The notes below the pieces were generated by a model. That model saw only the letters and a list, made by a program, of their open reading frames with translations. It ran no database searches and had not been told where the DNA came from. This document shows, in pieces, positions 34,595-43,628 of a stretch of 64,000 nt of DNA. Positions within the stretch are counted from its first letter, which is position 1. Each line of letters begins with the position of its first letter. The DNA lies in contig NZ_JAEMEF010000001.1 of NCBI RefSeq assembly GCF_016785945.1, positions 434,001 to 498,000 on the forward strand. The letters are read 5' to 3'. Source of the stretch: Olleya sediminilitoris. GTDB lineage: Bacteria; Bacteroidota; Bacteroidia; Flavobacteriales; Flavobacteriaceae. The position numbers and the translations under genes are program-made.

Positions 34595-36283
34595 TTATAA
34601 TCCTTTCGGAATAGCTTCAATTAATTTTTTAGTATAGTCTTTTTTTGGCGCATTGTAGATTCTATCTGCGTCGTCTAATTCTTCAACTTGTCCTTTATTC
34701 ATAACCAATAGCTGGTCACTCATGTATTTAACTACTGCTAAGTCATGTGAGATGAATATATAGGTAAATCCAAAGTTTTCTTTTAATTCATTTAATAGGT
34801 TTAAAACCTGTGCTTGGACAGAGATGTCTAAAGCAGATACAGATTCATCACAAACGATTAACTTAGGTTGCAAAGCTATTGTGCGTGCAATACCAACACG
34901 TTGTCTTTGTCCACCAGAAAATTCATGAGGATATTTATTAAAAACTGATGCGTCTAATCCAACTCGATTTAAAATTTCAAGTGTTTTCTGTTGTCTTTCT
35001 ATATCTGTTTTATATAGATTATGGACTTTCATAGGTTCCATAATGGCATTACCAATTGTTAGTCTTGGGTTTAATGAGGCATAAGGATCTTGAAAAATTA
35101 TCTGAATATCTTTTCTTATAGCAATAGTTTCTGCTTTACTTAAATCTGTTATGTCTTTTCCGTTATATAATATTTGTCCTTTGGTGGCTTTGTCTAATAA
35201 TAATATTGCGTTACCTAAGGTTGATTTACCACAACCAGACTCACCAACTAGTCCTAGTGTTTCGCCTTTATATAACTTAAAACTCACATTATTTACTGCT
35301 TTAAAGGTTTCCGCTTTAGCGAAAAAACCTGATTTTGAAAGGTATTCTTTTTCAAGATTATTAACTTCAAGCAAAGGTGGATTAGCATACAATTTTTCAT
35401 GCTTTTTTTGACGCATGTTTTGTGTTACGACTTCAGAAGAAACTTCATTATTTAAAACATCAGCGATGGTTGGAAGCGTTTTAAGCCTAACATCTAAAGC
35501 AGGTCTAGATTGTATTAGTGCTTTTGTATAACTGTGTTGAGGATTATTAAATATGGATTGTACGTCGTTTTGCTCAACTATTTGTCCTTTGTACATGACT
35601 AATACTCGATTAGCAATTTCGGATATTAGACTTAAATCATGAGTAATAAAAATAACACTCATTTTAGTTTCTGCTTGTAAGTCTTTAAGTAAGTTAATGA
35701 TATCTTTTTGTACAGTAACATCTAATGCTGTAGTGGGCTCATCTGCTATAAGTAATTCTGGTTTACAAGCAATAGCCATAGCTATCATTACGCGTTGTTT
35801 TTGACCTCCTGATATTTCATGAGGATAAGTTTTATAAACACGTTTTGGGTTTGGTAATTTTACTTTTTCAAATAAAAGTAAGGTTTCCGTTTTGATTTCT
35901 TTTTTATTGAGATTAGTGTGTTGCTGTAATATTTCTTCTACTTGTTTACCACAGGTCATTGATGGATTAAGAGAACTCATGGGTTCTTGAAATATCATAG
36001 CTATTTTGCGTCCTCTAATAGTTTGAAACGTTTTATTGCTTATTTGTGTTAAATCTTGAGATCCAAATTGAATAGAACCTGAGTTTATAGTCGAAATTGT
36101 GTTTGGTAGCAATCCTAAAATAGCTAAAGACGAAACGGATTTACCAGAACCAGATTCGCCAACAATTCCGACAATTTCATTTTTAAAAACTGAGTATGAA
36201 ATATCGTGTATTATTTGTTTTTCAGAAGCGTTGCTTTTGAAACTAATTGATAGGTTTTTTATGTCAAGTAAAAGGTCGCTCAT
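34595..36283 (-). CDS. Fused dual ATPase of an Opp/Dpp-type ABC transporter
   Basis: 562 residues made of two nucleotide-binding domains, equivalent to fused OppD and OppF (as in YejF/GsiA). Domain 1 has Walker A GESGSGKS, signature SGGQKQRV and Walker B LLIADEPTTALD; domain 2 has GESGCGKST, SGGQRQRV and LIVCDESVSALD. It should power peptide, nickel or similar uptake. The inter-domain linker encodes FFAKAETF from a palindromic stretch (35306-35329). No permease or binding-protein gene lies nearby, so partners must be encoded elsewhere. Confidence 0.92.
   Translation of the reverse strand: MSDLLLDIKNLSISFKSNASEKQIIHDISYSVFKNEIVGIVGESGSGKSVSSLAILGLLPNTISTINSGSIQFGSQDLTQISNKTFQTIRGRKIAMIFQEPMSSLNPSMTCGKQVEEILQQHTNLNKKEIKTETLLLFEKVKLPNPKRVYKTYPHEISGGQKQRVMIAMAIACKPELLIADEPTTALDVTVQKDIINLLKDLQAETKMSVIFITHDLSLISEIANRVLVMYKGQIVEQNDVQSIFNNPQHSYTKALIQSRPALDVRLKTLPTIADVLNNEVSSEVVTQNMRQKKHEKLYANPPLLEVNNLEKEYLSKSGFFAKAETFKAVNNVSFKLYKGETLGLVGESGCGKSTLGNAILLLDKATKGQILYNGKDITDLSKAETIAIRKDIQIIFQDPYASLNPRLTIGNAIMEPMKVHNLYKTDIERQQKTLEILNRVGLDASVFNKYPHEFSGGQRQRVGIARTIALQPKLIVCDESVSALDISVQAQVLNLLNELKENFGFTYIFISHDLAVVKYMSDQLLVMNKGQVEELDDADRIYNAPKKDYTKKLIEAIPKGL
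35306..35329. repeat. Palindromic element within the ABC-ATPase linker
   Basis: Imperfect palindrome with core CGC-TTTA-GCG flanked by TTT/AAA and GG/CC, located in the inter-domain linker codons. It resembles the intergenic palindromes of the TTTCYG...CRGAAA type and could be a coding insertion of one, or chance. Confidence 0.35.
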
Positions 36284-36317
36284 ATATAGTAAAAATAGCT
36301 AATTTAATAGTTTTTGT

Positions 36318-36333
36318 TGTGGTTAAAACCACA
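36318..36333. other. Inverted repeat in the divergent ABC-ATPase / protease gap
   Basis: TGTGGTT-AA-AACCACA, a 16-bp palindrome, 35 nt upstream of the ABC gene start. Possible operator in a divergent promoter region; no consensus promoter was found near it. Confidence 0.35.
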
Positions 36334-36465
36334 CAATTTGTCGAATGTTTTAAAATATTGTGTTTTTAATCGAAAAAAAATCAAAATAAATTAAGTTTTT
36401 GTTAAAATATTAATACTTTTCTTGAATAATATTTATTAATAGTATTAATTAATTAACCATTTAAC

Positions 36466-39003
36466 ATGAAAAAAACAATTACATTAACTTTTCTAAGTTT
36501 CTTTTTTGCTTGTTCTGTGTTTGCTCAGCAAGACAGAAATTGTAGCACTATGGAAAACTTAGAATATCGAAAACAATTGGATCCTACCCTTGAACATAGG
36601 ATGAACCAAATTGAAGCTTTTACACAGCAAAAAATGGCACAACCAGAAAGTGCCAGAGTTGACGGAAGCATAATTACTATACCTGTTGTAATACATGTAT
36701 TGTATAGAAATAGTACAGAAAACATTAGTGAAGCTCAAATCCAGTCACAATTAGATGTTTTAAACGAAGATTTTAGACGTACAAATCCAGATGCAGACAA
36801 TGCATGGTCACAAGCAGCAGATACCGAAATTCAGTTTTGTTTGTCGACTGTAGATCCTAACGGAAATGCAACAACAGGTATTACTAGAAAACAAGTAACC
36901 CGTCAAGATTGGGGAACTTCAGATGACATGAAAAGATCTTCAACAGGTGGTGTCAACCCTTGGGACACTTCAGAATATCTAAATATGTGGATTGTGCCTT
37001 TAATGACTAGTCAAGGAGGAACAATATTGGGTTACGCTCAATTTCCAGGAGGTAGTGCTGCTACTGATGGAGTTGTTATGGGTTACAATTATTTTGGACG
37101 TGTAGGTAATGTTAGTGCGCCTTTTGATGGAGGACGTACAACGACGCATGAAGTTGGGCATTATTTAAACTTAAGACATATTTGGGGAGACTCTAATTGC
37201 GGTAATGACTTTGTAAGTGATACACCAACACATCAAACTTCAAATGGTGGTTGTCCAATAGGTCAAGTATCTTGTGGATCTACAGATATGGTACAAAACT
37301 ACATGGACTATACTAATGACTCTTGTATGAACTTATTTACTCAAGGTCAAAAAGCACGTATGCGTGCTGTTTTAGAAGCTGGAGGAGTAAGACGCTCTTT
37401 AGCTTTATCTGATAAATGTGGAGGAGGTGGAACCACTCCAACTTGTACAGATGGTGTACAGAATGGAGATGAAACTGGTGTAGATTGTGGTGGATCATCT
37501 TGTACGCCATGTCAAACAGCTTGTAATGATAATGAAATTAATGTGTCTATTACTTTTGATAGTTATCCTGAAGAAACTGCTTGGACTTTAGTAAACGCAA
37601 GCGGAACTACAGTTGCTTCTGGAGCATACTCTTCTGCTAATGCTGATGGATCAACTGTTAATGAGACTTACTGTTTACCAGATGGATGCTATGACTTTGT
37701 TATAACTGATGTCTATGGAGATGGTATATGTTGTTCTTATGGTAATGGTTCTTATAGTGTTACTAATGGATCTACAACGTTAGCTTCTGGAGGATCTTTT
37801 ACTAACTCTGATTCTACTAATTTTTGTTTAGGAAGTGTAGCAGATACAGTTAAGCCAGTGATAACATTAGTTGGAGCCTCAACAATTAATTTAACAGTTG
37901 GAGATACTTATAATGAATTAGGTGCTACAGCTACAGATAATATAGATGGTAATATTACGTCTAGCATTGTAATTTCTGGTACTGTAAATACAAATTCAGC
38001 AGGTACTTATACGAGAAACTATAATGTAACTGATGCTGCTGGTAACGCAGCTAATCAAATATCAAGAAGCGTTGTTGTTAGTCCTGCAAATACATCAGGA
38101 TGTTCTGGAGCTATAACTTCTTTTCCATATAGTGAAGGTTTTGAATCAGGATTTGGAGCTTGGACACAAGGTTCTGGAGATGATTTTAATTGGACAACTA
38201 CTAGTGGAGCAACACCTTCTAGCAATACAGGACCATCAAGCGCAAGCTCTGGTTCTCAATACGCATTCATGGAATCTTCAGCACCAAATTATTCCACTAA
38301 ACGTGCTATATTAGTCTCTCCTTGCTTTGACTTATCTGGAGTGTCAAACGGTACTTTTAATTTTAAATACCATATGTATGGAGCAACTGCTATGGGAACT
38401 TTAAGTTTAGCTATAAGTACAAATAATGGATCTTCATGGTCTACTGTTTGGTCGCAATCAGGTAATCAAGGTAATGCTTGGTTAGATGGTAGTGTAGATT
38501 TATCATCTTATTCTGGAGACTCTATTCAGTTAAGGTTTGATGGTACTACAGGTACAACATGGCAAGGTGATATGGCAGTAGATGCAATTAGTTTAACTAA
38601 TGGATCTGCAGATAAATGTGCTGGAGTTCCAGAATACGTTAGTACTCAAACTTACGCAGTTGGAGATCAGGTAGTCTACCTTGATACATTATATGAAAGA
38701 ACATCTAGTGGATGGACCAACTTAGGGTCTTGTGGTACAGCAAGATTGTCTAATGATGGTTTTGTTCAATATCTAGGTGTAGATATTTCTATTTATCCAA
38801 ATCCTGTTAAAGGCAATATGTTATTTGTAAAAGCTAATATTGAAAACTTACCATTTACGGTAGTTAATATGCTTGGACAGCAAGTTGCAAAAGGTATCAC
38901 AACTTCAAACGGTATAAACGTTAGTAAATTAGAAGCTGGTTTATACTTAATTCAATTTGAAGTTAACGACACTATTGAGACAAGAAAGTTTGTAAAAGAA
39001 TAA
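36466..39003 (+). CDS. Secreted M43 (pappalysin-like) metalloprotease with T9SS sorting domain
   Basis: 845 residues. Signal peptide (about 1-21); M43 domain with zinc motif HEVGHYLNLRH (H228, H232, H238, E229) and Met-turn around M280 (NYMDY); a Cys-rich linker TCTDGVQNGDETGVDCGG; an Ig-like domain (about 462-545, DUF5011-like, GATATDNIDGNIT); a MAM-like jelly roll (about 555-715); a small Trp/Tyr domain resembling chitin-binding CBM5/12 (YAVGDQVVYLDTLYER); and a type A T9SS C-terminal domain (SIYPNPVKGN to RKFVKE). It should be exported, surface-attached or released, and degrade protein. Confidence 0.93.
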   Translation: MKKTITLTFLSFFFACSVFAQQDRNCSTMENLEYRKQLDPTLEHRMNQIEAFTQQKMAQPESARVDGSIITIPVVIHVLYRNSTENISEAQIQSQLDVLNEDFRRTNPDADNAWSQAADTEIQFCLSTVDPNGNATTGITRKQVTRQDWGTSDDMKRSSTGGVNPWDTSEYLNMWIVPLMTSQGGTILGYAQFPGGSAATDGVVMGYNYFGRVGNVSAPFDGGRTTTHEVGHYLNLRHIWGDSNCGNDFVSDTPTHQTSNGGCPIGQVSCGSTDMVQNYMDYTNDSCMNLFTQGQKARMRAVLEAGGVRRSLALSDKCGGGGTTPTCTDGVQNGDETGVDCGGSSCTPCQTACNDNEINVSITFDSYPEETAWTLVNASGTTVASGAYSSANADGSTVNETYCLPDGCYDFVITDVYGDGICCSYGNGSYSVTNGSTTLASGGSFTNSDSTNFCLGSVADTVKPVITLVGASTINLTVGDTYNELGATATDNIDGNITSSIVISGTVNTNSAGTYTRNYNVTDAAGNAANQISRSVVVSPANTSGCSGAITSFPYSEGFESGFGAWTQGSGDDFNWTTTSGATPSSNTGPSSASSGSQYAFMESSAPNYSTKRAILVSPCFDLSGVSNGTFNFKYHMYGATAMGTLSLAISTNNGSSWSTVWSQSGNQGNAWLDGSVDLSSYSGDSIQLRFDGTTGTTWQGDMAVDAISLTNGSADKCAGVPEYVSTQTYAVGDQVVYLDTLYERTSSGWTNLGSCGTARLSNDGFVQYLGVDISIYPNPVKGNMLFVKANIENLPFTVVNMLGQQVAKGITTSNGINVSKLEAGLYLIQFEVNDTIETRKFVKE

Positions 39004-39032
39004 TCTTGTTGGTAGTAAATTAATCAACCAAA

Positions 39033-39062
39033 AAAAAGCCTCAACTTATGTTGAGGCTTTTT
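39033..39062. terminator. Bidirectional terminator after the M43 protease
   Basis: 13-bp stem (39033-39045 with 39050-39062), loop TTAT, A- and T-runs on both sides; shared by the convergent protease and exonuclease genes. Confidence 0.92.
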
Positions 39063-39076
39063 ATATATCATAATTT

Positions 39077-39790
39077 TTAAACATGTATGATTTCATCATC
39101 ATTTAAAATTGAATCACCACGTAGTCTCAAAAATATTTGAGCGACTGCTATGGTGTCTTTTTCACAATAAGTAATGATTCTATCTATATCATTAGTTTGG
39201 TAATATACACTGTAGACTTCGCTTCCGTCTATATCATCTTTAGGCGATGGTATACCAAGAACATTGGTCATTAATTTTAAAGAAGTGTAGGTTTTGTAAT
39301 CGCCAAATTTCCATAATTCCATGGTGTCTAAATGTGGGACTTCCCATGGTTTTTTACCAAATAAATTTAATTTATAAGGTAGCTCTATGTTATGGATAAT
39401 CATACGTCTTGCTATGTACGGAAAATCAAATTCTTTACCATTATGTGCACAAAGTAAATGTTTAGCTTGGCTAAAATGAGAAATTAAAAGGTTTTTAAAT
39501 TCGACTAAAAGTTTACGTTCTTCACCATAAAAAGAGGTGGTTCTAAATAAACGTGTGTCTCCTTGAATAGTAAAATAGCCAACCGAAATGCATATTATTT
39601 TTCCAAATTCAGCCCAAATCCCAGCACGATCATAAAATTCTTCAGCTGTAAACTCTTCCTTACGTTGGTAGCGTGATTTGGCTTCCCAAAGGTCTTGTTT
39701 GGTTTTATCTAAATCCGAAAAATTCTCGGTTTCAGGAACAGTTTCAATGTCTAAAAACAAGATGTTTTCAAGGTTGAGTTTGGTAATCAT
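39077..39790 (-). CDS. PolB-type 3'-5' exonuclease
   Basis: 237-residue DnaQ/RNase H-like exonuclease. Exo I is FLDIETVPE (D14, E16), Exo II is CAHNGKEFDFPYIARR, and Exo III is YCEKDTIAV. It matches the predicted stand-alone 3'-5' exonucleases related to the DNA polymerase B proofreading domain. A role in DNA repair or RNA trimming is plausible; the substrate cannot be read from sequence. Last gene of a five-gene minus-strand set starting at 43080. Confidence 0.85.
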   Translation of the reverse strand: MITKLNLENILFLDIETVPETENFSDLDKTKQDLWEAKSRYQRKEEFTAEEFYDRAGIWAEFGKIICISVGYFTIQGDTRLFRTTSFYGEERKLLVEFKNLLISHFSQAKHLLCAHNGKEFDFPYIARRMIIHNIELPYKLNLFGKKPWEVPHLDTMELWKFGDYKTYTSLKLMTNVLGIPSPKDDIDGSEVYSVYYQTNDIDRIITYCEKDTIAVAQIFLRLRGDSILNDDEIIHV

Positions 39791-39808
39791 TATGCTTATT
39801 TTGTAGAG

Positions 39809-40960
39809 TTAGTTTTCCATCATTTTATAAGCTTCATCAATATATAAAGCAATATCATTTGTGAAAATTCCAACACCAGCATCTGGTGATTTTTGATGTC
39901 CTAAACGCACAATAATCACATTGTCTTCTGGCTGTACAATTACGTATTGTCCAAGGTGTCCACGCATCATGACAAAGTCTTTTCCGTTTTGGTTTTTTCT
40001 CCACCATCCATAACCATACTCTGGACTAGCAGCAAAACGAGGTTTTAAGGATTTTGCAACAAAAGCAGAGTCTAAAATTTGTTTACCATTCCATTTTCCA
40101 TGGTCTTTGTATAATTTTCCGAAACGCGCAAAATCTTTAGCGTTACTAGCTATACAGCAGTACGCTTTTACCAAATCGTCTTCTTCACTATCTAATTGCC
40201 ATAAAGTTGAGTTTTCGCTTCCTAAAGGTTTCCAGAAGCTTTCTTCTAAATAGTTATACATTTTTTTACCTGTAGCTTTTTCAATAACCATAGCTAGCAT
40301 TTGTGTGTCTCCACTAGAGTATTTAAAAGCTTGTCCTGGTTGTGTTACCACTTTCAAGCCATTCATTACTTTTTGTAAATCGTCATCAAAATAGGCACGT
40401 GTAGTAATAGATAAAGGCGAATAGTAAGCTTCGTCCCAATTAGTACCTGAGGCCATACTACTTAAATCACCAACAGTCATTTTTGCTGCATCACCATCAC
40501 AAAAGGCTGGTAAAAAGTCGCAAACAGGTTGGTCTAAACTTTTAATGTGACCTTCCATTAATGCTTTACCCATTAATCCGGAAACATAACTTTTAGCCAT
40601 CGAAAATGAGTTGGTTTTAGAGTCTTTATTGTAACCATCATAGTAGTTTTCAAACCAAATACTATCGTTTTTTATTATAACATAAGCTATAGTTCCCCAA
40701 TCTTTGTTTGCTTTGTCTAATGTTGAGGTTTCTTTAACCGAATTATAATCCTTGTGATTTGGCCAAGGTTGAGGTGTGCCATTTTCTATAACTTGGTTGT
40801 CAAACTTTTGGTAATCATCTAAAAAAGCAGTTGTGTGACCACGCATGTAAATTGTACGTACTGCTTTTATTAAATAGTCTGTGTCTGTTATGTAAAGTGT
40901 TGCAATTAATAATGCAAAAAGTACCACAAGTACTTTTAATAGCTTTTTTAAAAATTTCAT
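39809..40960 (-). CDS. Serine hydrolase, beta-lactamase class C-like
   Basis: 383 residues with an N-terminal membrane anchor or signal (residues about 8-26). The penicillin-binding fold carries the nucleophile motif SMAK (S120-K123), YSSGDTQ as the YxN-like motif, and GHLGQY as the third motif. This family includes esterases, D-aminopeptidases and class C beta-lactamases; lack of a strict KTG suggests an esterase or peptidase rather than a resistance enzyme. 18 nt before the exonuclease. Confidence 0.85.
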   Translation of the reverse strand: MKFLKKLLKVLVVLFALLIATLYITDTDYLIKAVRTIYMRGHTTAFLDDYQKFDNQVIENGTPQPWPNHKDYNSVKETSTLDKANKDWGTIAYVIIKNDSIWFENYYDGYNKDSKTNSFSMAKSYVSGLMGKALMEGHIKSLDQPVCDFLPAFCDGDAAKMTVGDLSSMASGTNWDEAYYSPLSITTRAYFDDDLQKVMNGLKVVTQPGQAFKYSSGDTQMLAMVIEKATGKKMYNYLEESFWKPLGSENSTLWQLDSEEDDLVKAYCCIASNAKDFARFGKLYKDHGKWNGKQILDSAFVAKSLKPRFAASPEYGYGWWRKNQNGKDFVMMRGHLGQYVIVQPEDNVIIVRLGHQKSPDAGVGIFTNDIALYIDEAYKMMEN

Positions 40961-41012
40961 TGATTTAATTAGTTTAGAACTTAAATATAATGAAATAATA
41001 AATTAATGCTAG

Positions 41013-41531
41013 TTATTTTGCTTTTCTTGCAGCTAGTTTTTGTTTGTAGTAGTCTTTTTTTGCTATGTATAAAGTCTTCGTAAATTCGGCTATCACTTCC
41101 TTTTTGTCATTAACCAAATTCATGGTTTTGATAATATCAACTTGCTGTTCAGTTTTTAGCTTAGTCTTTAAGGCTTCAATTTCTTCTTCTGTAAAAATAA
41201 ACTCACCATAAATAGTGCTTTTTCCTGGACGTTTATACTTTGCAGTTACTGCTTTGTCCCAAACCACATAGTCTTTACCTAGTATTTGTATTAACTGTAT
41301 CATGTAAATTGGGTCTGTTGCAGATAACATACTACCACCAAAAATTGATCCAGCATAATTACGATTTTTCCAATTTAGTTTTAATCGGATTTTTACGTAA
41401 TGTAAATCGTCGCTAACTTCTGTTAATTTTGCAGTAGTACGTTTGTACATTGGTGACCAATTAAAACCATATTTGTAGATGGTTGATGGTTTTACAAATC
41501 GTGTTAAAAATTCGGTTGCAATTTTATACAT
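41013..41531 (-). CDS. DUF4442 hotdog-fold protein
   Basis: 172 residues. The central part (NRNYAGSIFGGSMLSATDPIYMI) is typical of DUF4442 proteins, which adopt a thioesterase-like hotdog fold. No confirmed activity is known for the family, so acyl-thioester hydrolysis is only suggested by fold. The start overlaps the ogt stop by one base. The Lys-rich C-terminus (KLAARKAK) is probably disordered. Confidence 0.8.
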   Translation of the reverse strand: MYKIATEFLTRFVKPSTIYKYGFNWSPMYKRTTAKLTEVSDDLHYVKIRLKLNWKNRNYAGSIFGGSMLSATDPIYMIQLIQILGKDYVVWDKAVTAKYKRPGKSTIYGEFIFTEEEIEALKTKLKTEQQVDIIKTMNLVNDKKEVIAEFTKTLYIAKKDYYKQKLAARKAK

Positions 41532-42004
41532 TAAAATAAAGATTGTTGTTTGTTTGGACTTTCGTGATTAAGTAGCCATTGTTTACGATGTAATCCTCCA
41601 GCATAACCTGTTAAACTACCATCACTACCTATAACTCTGTGACAAGGTATTATAATCCATAACGGATTTTTACCATTGGCATTAGCAACTGCTCTGATAG
41701 CTTTTGGGTCTCCTAATTGTTTTGAAAGCTGAAGATAGGACGTTGTTTTGCCATGAGGAATAGTTTGTAAAGCATTCCAAACCTTATTTTGAAAATCTGT
41801 ACCTTTTGGGTTTAGTTTTACGCTGAATTGTTGACGTAAACCTTTAAAATATTGGTTTAATTGAAGGACACAATTCTCTAAAACTTTAGGTATAATAGAG
41901 GTTGTTTTTTCTTCTGTATTTAATACAACTACTGATGCAATACCATTTATATCACCTGTTATTTTAGTATAGCCTAAAGGCGAATTGATGATGCATTCTT
42001 CCAT
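41531..42004 (-). CDS. ogt: Methylated-DNA--protein-cysteine methyltransferase
   Basis: 157-residue suicide enzyme that removes alkyl groups from O6-methylguanine. Acceptor cysteine C121 lies in IIPCHRVIG, preceded by the DNA-binding helix with arginine finger KAIRAVANANGKNP. Short N-terminal domain, Ogt-like without an Ada regulatory domain. Two nt after the CNNM gene and overlapping the next gene by one base. Confidence 0.94.
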   Translation of the reverse strand: MEECIINSPLGYTKITGDINGIASVVVLNTEEKTTSIIPKVLENCVLQLNQYFKGLRQQFSVKLNPKGTDFQNKVWNALQTIPHGKTTSYLQLSKQLGDPKAIRAVANANGKNPLWIIIPCHRVIGSDGSLTGYAGGLHRKQWLLNHESPNKQQSLF

Positions 42005-42006
42005 TG

Positions 42007-43080
42007 TTATTCCGGATTTTTTTCTTCTATAATGCCAAGTTTTTTAGCTCTAGCTTCCCAACTTTTTCTAGCTAGACTTTGTAAGTCGCTAACATTATCG
42101 CTTTCATCCATGATTTCCATTCCTAAAAGTGTTTCAATAACGTCTTCCATGGTAACAATACCACTAACGCTTCCATACTCGTCAACCACCAAAGCCATGT
42201 GGTTTCTGGTTTCTACTAATTGTTCAAATAGAGTAGGTATTGCTAAATCACGATTAACAATAATGATATCTCTTTTTAGTTCTGATAATTGTTTACTACC
42301 ATTACCTAAAGCCATTTCTTTAAAAATTTCGTCTTTTAAAACTAAGCCTTTAATGTTGTCTTCAGTTTCAGCATATACAGGTATTCTAGAAAATCTTAGG
42401 TTCATATTTCTGTTAAAAAAGTCTTCAACAGTAGTCGTTTCGTTTTCAGATTTCATGACAGTACGAGGTGTCATTACGTTTTTTGCAAAAACTTCTTTAA
42501 AAGTTAAAAGGTTTTTAATAATCTTACTTTCGTTACCTTCAAAAACACCTTCTTCGTGTGCCATGTCTGCCATAACCAAAAAGCCTTCACGACTTAAAAC
42601 ACTTCCGTGACCTTTACCACCAATTAGCTTTGTAGTTAGTTGCATTAGCCATAATAAACCAGTCCATTTTAAAGGGAAAATTAAAATGTTTAGAGCTGTT
42701 GTTGTAAAACCAGCTAAACCTTTCCAATAGGTTGCGCCAATGGTTTTAGGTATAATTTCTGAAGCTACTAATATTAAAATAGTCATTACTGCAGACACAA
42801 TAAACACTCCGTAACCACCTTCACTTCCGTAAAGTCCTTCGGCTTCTTTACCAACTAAAATTGCACCAACCGTATGCGCTATTGTATTTAATGTTAAAAT
42901 AGCAATTAATGGTCTGTCTACATCTTTTTTTAGTTCTTCTAAGTTTTCGGCGAAAGCCTTACCTTCTTGTTTTTTAACATTAATAAAAGTTGGTGTTACA
43001 CTTAAAAGCACTGCTTCCAGTATTGAACATAAAAATGAAAAAAAGATTGATATTACTCCGTAAAATATTAGTAAAGCCAT
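42007..43080 (-). CDS. CNNM/CBS-domain membrane protein (Mg2+/Co2+ transport family)
   Basis: 357 residues. N-terminal CNNM domain with several membrane helices (to about residue 150; EAVLLSVTPTFINVKKQEG, SEIIPKTIGATYWK), then a CBS pair (about 190-320; VMTPRTVMKSENETT, VVDEYGSVSGIVTMEDVIE). The C-terminal CorC/HlyC transport-associated domain of longer homologues (such as GldE) is absent. The family mediates magnesium or cobalt efflux; specificity is not visible. First gene of the 43080-39077 set. Confidence 0.87.
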   Translation of the reverse strand: MALLIFYGVISIFFSFLCSILEAVLLSVTPTFINVKKQEGKAFAENLEELKKDVDRPLIAILTLNTIAHTVGAILVGKEAEGLYGSEGGYGVFIVSAVMTILILVASEIIPKTIGATYWKGLAGFTTTALNILIFPLKWTGLLWLMQLTTKLIGGKGHGSVLSREGFLVMADMAHEEGVFEGNESKIIKNLLTFKEVFAKNVMTPRTVMKSENETTTVEDFFNRNMNLRFSRIPVYAETEDNIKGLVLKDEIFKEMALGNGSKQLSELKRDIIIVNRDLAIPTLFEQLVETRNHMALVVDEYGSVSGIVTMEDVIETLLGMEIMDESDNVSDLQSLARKSWEARAKKLGIIEEKNPE

Positions 43081-43188
43081 TAATTAAGTATAAGTTTTTG
43101 TAAAAATAACCATATTTTTTTTAACTTGGTAAGTATAAATGTAACCTAATTTGTCTAATATAAAGTTTGATTTAAAAAATAGTTAATT

Positions 43189-43611
43189 ATGGATGAATTT
43201 AAAACCAAATTAGATAATCAAACCCTAGACATTAGTGTGACTGTGTCCAGTGATGCACTTATGGATGGTTCTAGTAAAATATTTATAACCATTTATCATG
43301 AAGACCATCCACGACGTTGGCGAAAAATTGATGCCTTTCAAGATGATAATAATGTGTTTTCTGCTAGCATTGAAAAATCTAGATTAAGTAAACGTCCAAT
43401 TTTAAAAATTAGAACTAATTTTATTGTCGATACTATTGACTTAAAAGACGCTATTGTAAAAACGTCTACTTGCAATTACTTGTTAAAAGATGAATTAAAT
43501 GAAGCAAGTTTTACTTCAAACTATCAAGATAATGAAAACGAGTTTGATCTAGGTAAATCAGACGATGAGACCTTTAGTATTTCCAAAAAAATACATATTG
43601 AATTGACTTAA
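43189..43611 (+). CDS. Small cytoplasmic protein of unknown function
   Basis: 140 residues, no signal peptide or membrane helix. Beta-strand pattern through residues 10-95 (LDISVTVSS, KIFITIYHED, PILKIRTNFIVDTIDLKDA), then an acidic, probably disordered stretch (DNENEFDLGKSDDE) and a final strand (KIHIEL). I do not recognise a family. It lies 17 nt before the exported 423-residue protein, likely in one transcript. Confidence 0.7.
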   Translation: MDEFKTKLDNQTLDISVTVSSDALMDGSSKIFITIYHEDHPRRWRKIDAFQDDNNVFSASIEKSRLSKRPILKIRTNFIVDTIDLKDAIVKTSTCNYLLKDELNEASFTSNYQDNENEFDLGKSDDETFSISKKIHIELT

Positions 43612-43628
43612 TATTTAAATTAATCGCT

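Noticed and set aside
34508-34600. 30-codon frame (starts MFFKNLIRKIK) in the gap before the ABC gene
   Set aside because: No promoter or terminator of its own, and it runs into the convergent ABC gene; AT-rich chance frame is likelier.
42032-42610. 192-codon plus-strand frame opposite the CNNM gene
   Set aside because: Shadow of a gene with clear CNNM and CBS motifs.
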